Shown piece after piece: positions 58,005 through 64,000 of a stretch of 64,000 bases of DNA; within the stretch, counting starts at the first letter, position 1, and each line of letters opens with the position of its first letter. Source of the DNA: Symbiodinium natans (Eukaryota > Sar > Dinophyceae > Suessiales > Symbiodiniaceae); NCBI GenBank assembly GCA_905221605.1, contig CAJNDS010001713.1, positions 448,501-512,500 of the forward strand, in the 5' to 3' direction. The position numbers and the translations under genes are program-made. The notes beneath the pieces are model-generated. The model was not told the origin of the DNA. It saw only the letters and a list, made by a program, of their open reading frames with translations, and ran no database searches.

Positions 58005-61000
58005 GGAGGTCTTAAGTTTGTGCGATGGATGCTGGGGAAGTCGTGTGACCTAATTAGGGTTGGGGCTTGTAGTAGGGTTCAGAATTTGGGGGTTATCTCC
58101 ACTGTTGGTGAGGAAAAGAAGCACATGAACTGCGTCGACCTGCTGAGGCAAGCCACAGGCCAGCCCACTTCCCAGAACGCCGCCCAACACACATCAAGAC
58201 ACCCCCGCAGCGACGGTCAGGGCCGGGCATTGCATGTTTTGCATAGACTTTTCCCACGCTGCAGCAACCGTCCCTAGCATAGAGTTCAGGACAGGCGCCT
58301 GCGTATGCGTTTACGTGGAGTTTGGCGACCTGGGGGCCTGTAGACCCCTTGGTCCGTATGGGACATTTCGGAAAGAGCCTCCGGTTCATGAGTGGGTTCT
58401 GTTTCGATGTCGGTTGTGGGGGTCCTTAGTGTAAAGATCGCAGGTCTCGCTTAAGTTTGAGCAGAATGGAAGTACTTTAATGCTTCACCCGGCTCGGCCG
58501 GGGCCTGTGGCTGCAGGAGGGACGCCGGGAAGGTAGGAGGGGAACTGAGGAAGGGGAAGGGAGGTCGGAAACATGGCAAAGGGAACTGCAGGTGGAAGAG
58601 TGCGGAAGCGGGGGGGGGGGGAACGGGTTAGGGGGGCAAATGACTCCTGGTCCTTGTGCACCGTGCGGTGCTGGATGCCGTTCGGCCGAGGCGGGATTGC
58701 CATTCCTTAAAGCCCAAGTTCATAGCTTTGGCAGTCCCCCACCTCTCAGAAAGGACCCTGAGACGATTGGCCCAATCCCGACTAGAAGAGGTCGCTGCTC
58801 AAAATGTAGGGACCAAGGACCAAGGCGCTGCGACAAATCATCCTTGGGCAACTGGTCAGTAACTAGTCTGCGAGCTGCCCACCTCCGACATTTCTGCAAG
58901 GCAACTGCGCCTTGCGGTGCCTGCCCAACCCCTCTCGAAGACAAACACCCCCAATCCCATGAAAGCAGCCCTGTGGGCTTGGCTTAACCTTCGCCCACAC
59001 CCAAGTCCTTAAGTCCTTGGCACACAGCTCCCCACAAGCCCTATGCCTCAGGCCCCAAGGCCCCAAACCCAGAAAAATTGCGACCCCGCCGGCGCGGAGA
59101 GGCCAGTCCATCACCGTTCGCATTTAGGCCGGTGGCCGGCAAGGCCCGGTTTCTGAAATTTAGGGTTGGCAGAGTTGTTTGGTTGTGGTACTTGTAGGGT
59201 GTGTGGAGTGAGGTGGACTGCAACTCAGGGTAGCAGGGCTTTGGTGGGGTTCAGTGTCTTGTCCAGCATTCAGGGCTCGTTCTTGCACCGCTCGCTGTGA
59301 GGTGGCATGGGATGCCATTGTTTTGCCAGAACCTCTGAGGCGGGCGGGCTAAGGCTTGCGAAAGGTCCGCTTCCCTCCTGTGCACACCCACAGTGCGTAG
59401 AAGGGCAGTTCTCTAAATCAGGGTCCCTTTTGGGGCCTATAGACTATATCGTGGTATAGTACGGCACCTTACAAGAAAGACCCGACAAGAGAACGACACT
59501 GCAGGCTCAAGTCCATGAAGCCAGTGAGCTCAAGCTGCTAGTGCTGCGAACTGCCAGCTGCCTTTTTTTCCCAACGGCAGGTCTGATGAGCTGCAAATAT
59601 TGCGCCGCCAGACCTACGGGCCAAGACAGCGCAAGCCCTAGCTGCCTCCAAATTCCGAAGGCGAAGGCGGTGTCGGGTGCTTCAGTTTGATCGGAGAGCT
59701 CAGGATATTTTCCTGCTGTGGTTTGGTTTTGGACTTAGAAGGGTGCAGTGCCGGGAGATGCGATCCAACGAAAAATGGGGGGGGGGGGGGGCCCAAAAGC
59801 AACCTTGGACATCAAATCAAACAGAAAGAGGGCCGTGAAAAGCATCGTGCCTGTGAGAGTCGGTTTTTTGAGCAGCATCAGCGGGATCCTTTGTTGGGGT
59901 TTTCGTGCCCAAAGAAACATGGGGGGGGGGGTGACCCAATAGCCCGAAGCAATGAAGAAACATACTAAGGTTTCCCTGGAGCGGTCTGCACTATGGGGCT
60001 CCGAAGCTGTCACCAGTGCCTGAATTTGCTCTCGTCACGAACGCAACTCGACGTGTCAAAGCTTAAACATGGTACTGCAGGGGTCTGTTGTGCAAGCTTT
60101 CGCAAAATTCAGCAACAAGGAATAGCACGGATCTACGGTTCATGGCTCAAGGCTTTTCAATTCGTGACGCGAGCAGACCGAAAGCGAGCCAGTTGGAGTT
60201 GTTCAGCCGGCCGCATTTTCTTCCAGCGCAGGCCATTTCTACTGACCATATCTGACCATCATAGCCATGTGGCAGGACTTTAGGATGTTTTAGGGGATGT
60301 TTTAGGGTAGGTTTCAGGGGCCTCTCGGACGACAGAGGTGAGAGGCAACCGAAAGGTTTGTTCTGTGCAATGAGATGGTATGCTAACTCTATGCTGGAGC
60401 CTTGAGGGCCCGGCACAGGCAAGCGCTGAGCCACTGCAGTGGCTTGTTGAAATTCGAGCAGAGCTGATGGAGCTGTTGGGCTGGGTGTTGTGTGGCAATC
60501 GGTGCAATCACCCCTCCAATGTAAGGGAGATCTCTTGCAAACAGGCTCAACTTGCCTTCTATCCGCTCCCCTATCAGCCTTGCACGCAGGGCGCCGTGAG
60601 CGCCGGGATATCCGAAGACGGGCGGCGCGCTGGGTCGGCAAATGTTTTATTGTACATTCTAAATTGTACAGACCGTTCGGGATCTGCCCAGACACGGCTG
60701 TTAAGGAGCACTTCTTTGCGTGCCAATTACGTGAAAATCCCCTGCATGTCTGTGCACCTCTGAGATGCTTTTTGGCCAGAGATCCGAAGCCGCGGCATGC
60801 CCTCAGAGTGTCACAGACGTTATCGAACGTTCCCCCTCCCTCTTTGCTCGGCTCCTGTCAGGAATCCGTTAGCAGCATGTTTCGTCATGGCAGGTGAGGG
60901 CCCATAGGAAAGTGCGCAGACTCCCCCAGCAAATGATAGTGCATGACAGAGCATGCTCTCGTTGCATCCGCAAGGTTGATAACCCGAAATGTGCATGAAT

Positions 61001-61830
61001 GCTCTTTGCAATGGTGCTTGAGAATCTCCTTTGAGCTGACAACATGCGGAGCTGACACGCTTATGAATTGGTGTCGCAGGTCTACTACACTGTTTCTGTC
61101 AGAGCTATAGGGCTGTTACGATGTGACGATGACGCCACTGCCGATGTTGTGGCTGTGCCGTTCCTGAAGTAGGGAAAGGTTCAAAAGTATTTTGAGGATG
61201 AGGGGGTTCCGGCTGCAAGCCTGTTTTCGTGTTTGCCTGTGCTCTCCTTTGCGTTTTTGGCTCCCGATGGCGGCGCCGGGCCTGTTGCTCTCCCTCACAC
61301 ATGCACACAGTGATTGTTTGCCTGAAATGCACTCGTGCCCGCTCCAAGTGCACCAACGTCGACACCGATTGGAAAGGTTCCCGAGCCCTTACCCGCAGGG
61401 TTTGGGACCTTCATTATGTGTAGCCTCGATCTGCCTTCCGTGTGCCTGTGACCCTCACCCAAACGCCTGAAAGCCACTGTCCCGCCACTCTCGGGGTGAA
61501 TGTGCTTCTCGATTGAAAGTTCGGCCGCTTCGGCCGGGCTGGGACAAGACAGAAACAAAGCAGAGACCCGAAAGGCAGTAGATGTTAAATGCCTGTAGCT
61601 GCTCAAAAGCTCATGCCAACATCCGCACGACTTGCCGAACAGCGCGTTTTTATTCATTCATATTCTGACCATTCGCGACGCAGCGATGCTGTTGACCCTG
61701 CCGAAAACCCCAACTACAAGCAAAGGGCTCGGCGGTAAGTGCGCTCTCCATGGATTCACGACCCTAAGCCCAACACCCTCAACATCTCTCATCCCTGAAA
61801 TGGGGGCCAGTGGGCCCCTCTTTAAGCTGC
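58005..61830. other. Spacer without recognisable gene
   Basis: Nearly 4 kb with no recognisable domain. G runs occur at 58610-58621, 59777-59791 and 59921-59931, and telomere-like CCCCAAGGCCCCAAACCC at about 59054-59072. Long chance frames appear on both strands (for example - 60147-60695) but with biased Ser/Arg/Pro content. Confidence 0.35.
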
Positions 61831-61832
61831 AG

Positions 61833-64000
61833 GCCCAAGACGCCGAATGCCACGGTGGACGACTTGGAGGCGGCGAAGTCGGAGCTCAAGGCGCCAAAGA
61901 GAGACCTCAGCTATGGGAGGTTAGGGGTGAGGGTTCGAGATATGGAAAGCGAGGCTGAAGTGGTTGAGGCCGAAGCCGCTTGAGGCCATAGCCACCTTGT
62001 GTACTGTGAGGCTTAAGCCAAGTCCCTCAACCCAGTGAAATTCATTGGAGTTCCCTTATCACGGCCCTGCGAGGCCCTCATCGCCAAGTTGAACAAGGGA
62101 AAGGCTGACAAGGCTCGATTTGGACTAGGCTCAGGGTTTCTGCTTTTTGCGCTTGGAGCCTGAAAGCCCCTTGGAAACAGATCTGAGCAGCCTGACCGCC
62201 TCACACCTAGAAAGCACCCACAAGACTGGGTACGGTGCGTTTGCAGCCGTCCTTGCTCTTGCATACTTTGAATTCGAAAAATGCCTTCACTCTTCCGAAG
62301 GAATGGTTCATGGATGCTCCTTCAGCATACGTAAAGCAGACGTATCAGAGTCGTGGCTATTTCCTTCTTTGCAGCATAGGCAGGCGAAAGAGTGCCGAGG
62401 GTGCCGAGGGTCCTAACGGACCAAGCTGTCCAGAAATGCAGAAGTTGGTGTCTCTTACCTCGACTTCAGCATGCTTCAGCTATCAGTTTGCAACTGAATC
62501 AACTGCCGCAGCTTCTTCCGTATGGGCGATAGCGCATACCTTACAGCTGGGTTTGGATTCAAAGTGTAGGGCATCACCACATTGATTTCTGAGCTGATTT
62601 CACAGGAGGAGGTGCAGCCACCGGCCACACGTGTACAGAACAATGTCCGAAGCCTCAGTCCCGAGTTCGGGTTTGTTTTGTAGAGCTGGGCAGCCGGTTG
62701 CCCGAAAGCCTCAAGACATCACTACCATGACGCTTGCCGTGCGTGCTAGGTGTGATAGGTTCCCTCCGTCTGCAGCGATTTGACAGTTCAGAACACGCAG
62801 AGCCGCCCAGGTGGACGACTTGACTGAGATCGTGAAGCAGAACGCCAAGTCTGCGGAGGAGGTGCCCACTCCAATTCTCCCGATTCTTCCTCCAGCTGTT
62901 GGCTCTTTGACTTCTCGAGGTTTGGGTCTACAGAGTCTACAGTTTTGGGTTGAGGGTTCCGGGCCTTCGATTCGTATAAGGGCTTGCGGGTTGAGGGGTT
63001 TCTGCAACGGTTTGGTCCGGCACCCCAAACCGACATAGAAAACCCCGCCCCATAGAAGCCAACCCGGCCTCTGATCCCCCAAGCCTTGAGCCGAAGCGAG
63101 GCACTGTCGAGAGTGAAGGAGGATGGCCAGGCACGACGGGGGGTTTTGGGATGTTTTGGGATGTTTGGGACGTTTGGGATGTCTTGGGATGTGTTGGGAT
63201 GTTCGGTTCTCAAAGGTTTGGGGGTTCAGGTTTTGGGATTTGGGGCTTGGGCTTTTTGGGGGAACATTGTGGGTGTGGAGAGAGAGCAAGAACCCCGAAT
63301 CCTAGATCCCCCGAAAGTCACTACGAAGAAGCCACAGACATTTCAAAGACCGAACGCTTAACGCACCCCGCGTGAATGCTGAATGCCCGAAGCCTACAAC
63401 CCCCAACAATGTCCCAAAAAGACTGCCCGTCAGGCCGACGTGGAGTCCGCCGTGGCCACGCTTCGCAACGAGGCCTTGGCTTTCGGGGGCTTGGAACGAG
63501 GGCGTGCGCACTGTATGGAGGGGCATCTCCAAAGCTTTGAGCTTGTCAAGACACCATTTGGGACAGAAGCGTTTGTCCGTTTCCTGCTGCTTTGTCAGGT
63601 AATGGGGGCACTCACCCAGGAGGAGGAAGCGCGCAACAGCGGGCACAACCATCTCGATGCCGGATTCCCAGCACCTATTCAAGGCCTCCACCATCCGCCC
63701 GCTGACCAGGCAAGCTTGATCTGAACCCTGCGTATGGCAGCGATAGCCCACAGGAGTCAGCACACAGTCCCACGTGCCAAGGGTCGGATCAACCAGCTGG
63801 ACGAAGACGTTCGCAATGCTTTTGCGGACGAGCTGACGCCGCGACGCCCAGCCATAGCTGCGGAGCAGACCCATAACAATCACTTCACAAAAATCCGGCA
63901 GAGTTTAAAGCGTAAAGGCACTGAGCACCGAGGTCCCTTTGTGTCAAGATCGAGGAGGAGTTCGCCTCCCTTCGAAAGGCCTCGGCGTGGGGACGGTAGA
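61833..64000 (+). CDS. Coiled-coil protein, exons, truncated by window edge
   Basis: Short + exons code heptad-like charged helices separated by intron-like DNA with telomere-like words. About 61833-61919 codes TVDDLEAAKSELKAPKRDL. About 62045-62130 codes CEALIAKLNKGKADKARFGL. About 62804-62870 codes AAQVDDLTEIVKQNAKSAEE. About 63090-63130 codes SEALSRVKEDGQ. About 63441-63488, after a CAG acceptor, codes ADVESAVATLRNEALAFGG. About 63940 to the edge codes IEEEFASLRKASA. The pattern Asp-Asp-Leu or Ala-Asp-Val followed by a helix suggests a long repeated coiled coil, perhaps structural or cytoskeletal. I cannot name it. The gene continues beyond the window, and upstream exons may start near 61680. 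Confidence 0.5.

Noticed and set aside
1-64000. tRNA, rRNA or CRISPR features
   Set aside because: I looked for box-B-like GGTTCRANYCC strings, rRNA core motifs and spaced palindromic repeats, and found none convincing; the tandem arrays here lack unique spacers of constant length.

Overview
The window looks like nuclear DNA of a photosynthetic dinoflagellate, most likely a Symbiodiniaceae-type genome. The sequence itself points there. Genes are broken into many short exons. Several introns that can be placed exactly from protein motifs start with GC rather than GT. Introns and spacers are full of degenerate telomere-like CCCTAAA/TTTAGGG words. One protein carries an N-terminus like the bipartite plastid presequences of peridinin algae. 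Every host gene I can recognise lies on the + strand, while both reverse-transcriptase elements lie on the - strand. There are no operons, rRNA genes, tRNAs or CRISPR arrays that I can see. Because genes are intron-rich, long ORFs are mostly misleading, and many calls below rest on short exons joined in phase across noncanonical introns.

Layout. 1-10.2 kb is almost gene-free and is dominated by simple and octamer repeats (notably 3.26-4.14 kb). 10.26-12.29 kb holds a folate/biopterin-type (BT1) membrane transporter with an 83-bp GC-AG intron. 14.4-15.1 kb has exons of an unrecognised zinc-finger-like protein. 17.2-22.6 kb carries scattered exons of a voltage-gated cation channel (S1, S2, S3-S4, S4-S5 linker, pore/S6, then an EF-hand). 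24.76-26.72 kb has exons resembling PDZ domains. 30.4-33.06 kb has exons of an unrecognised charged protein, one of them flanked by complementary telomere-like arrays. 34.1-35.0 kb encodes a probable plastid-targeted protein with an Asp-rich repeat.

36.15-40.93 kb is an apparently full-length non-LTR retrotransposon with a 15-bp target-site duplication, an endonuclease-reverse transcriptase-zinc-finger ORF, a short tandem-repeat 3' tail, and a downstream coding extension reached by a +1 shift on a C7 run. A second same-strand frame is open across the whole 1258-codon ORF, which is very unusual. 41.1-46.3 kb holds the exons of a DEAD-box-type RNA helicase with the variant DEVD motif. 47.93-50.79 kb is a secreted or surface-anchored cysteine-pair repeat protein. 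52.4-54.4 kb is a decayed second reverse transcriptase. 54.5-55.65 kb holds a large fold-back and a ten-copy degenerate ~70-bp repeat. 56.5-58.0 kb has ankyrin-repeat exons, and 61.8 kb to the right edge has exons of a coiled-coil protein that runs out of the window.

The genes do not form an obvious pathway. What they share is architecture: same-strand orientation, GC donors, and introns built from telomere-like or simple-repeat material. The most interesting signals are the double-open frame and frameshift site of the retrotransposon, the exons flanked by complementary telomere-like arms, and the 70-bp repeat array.
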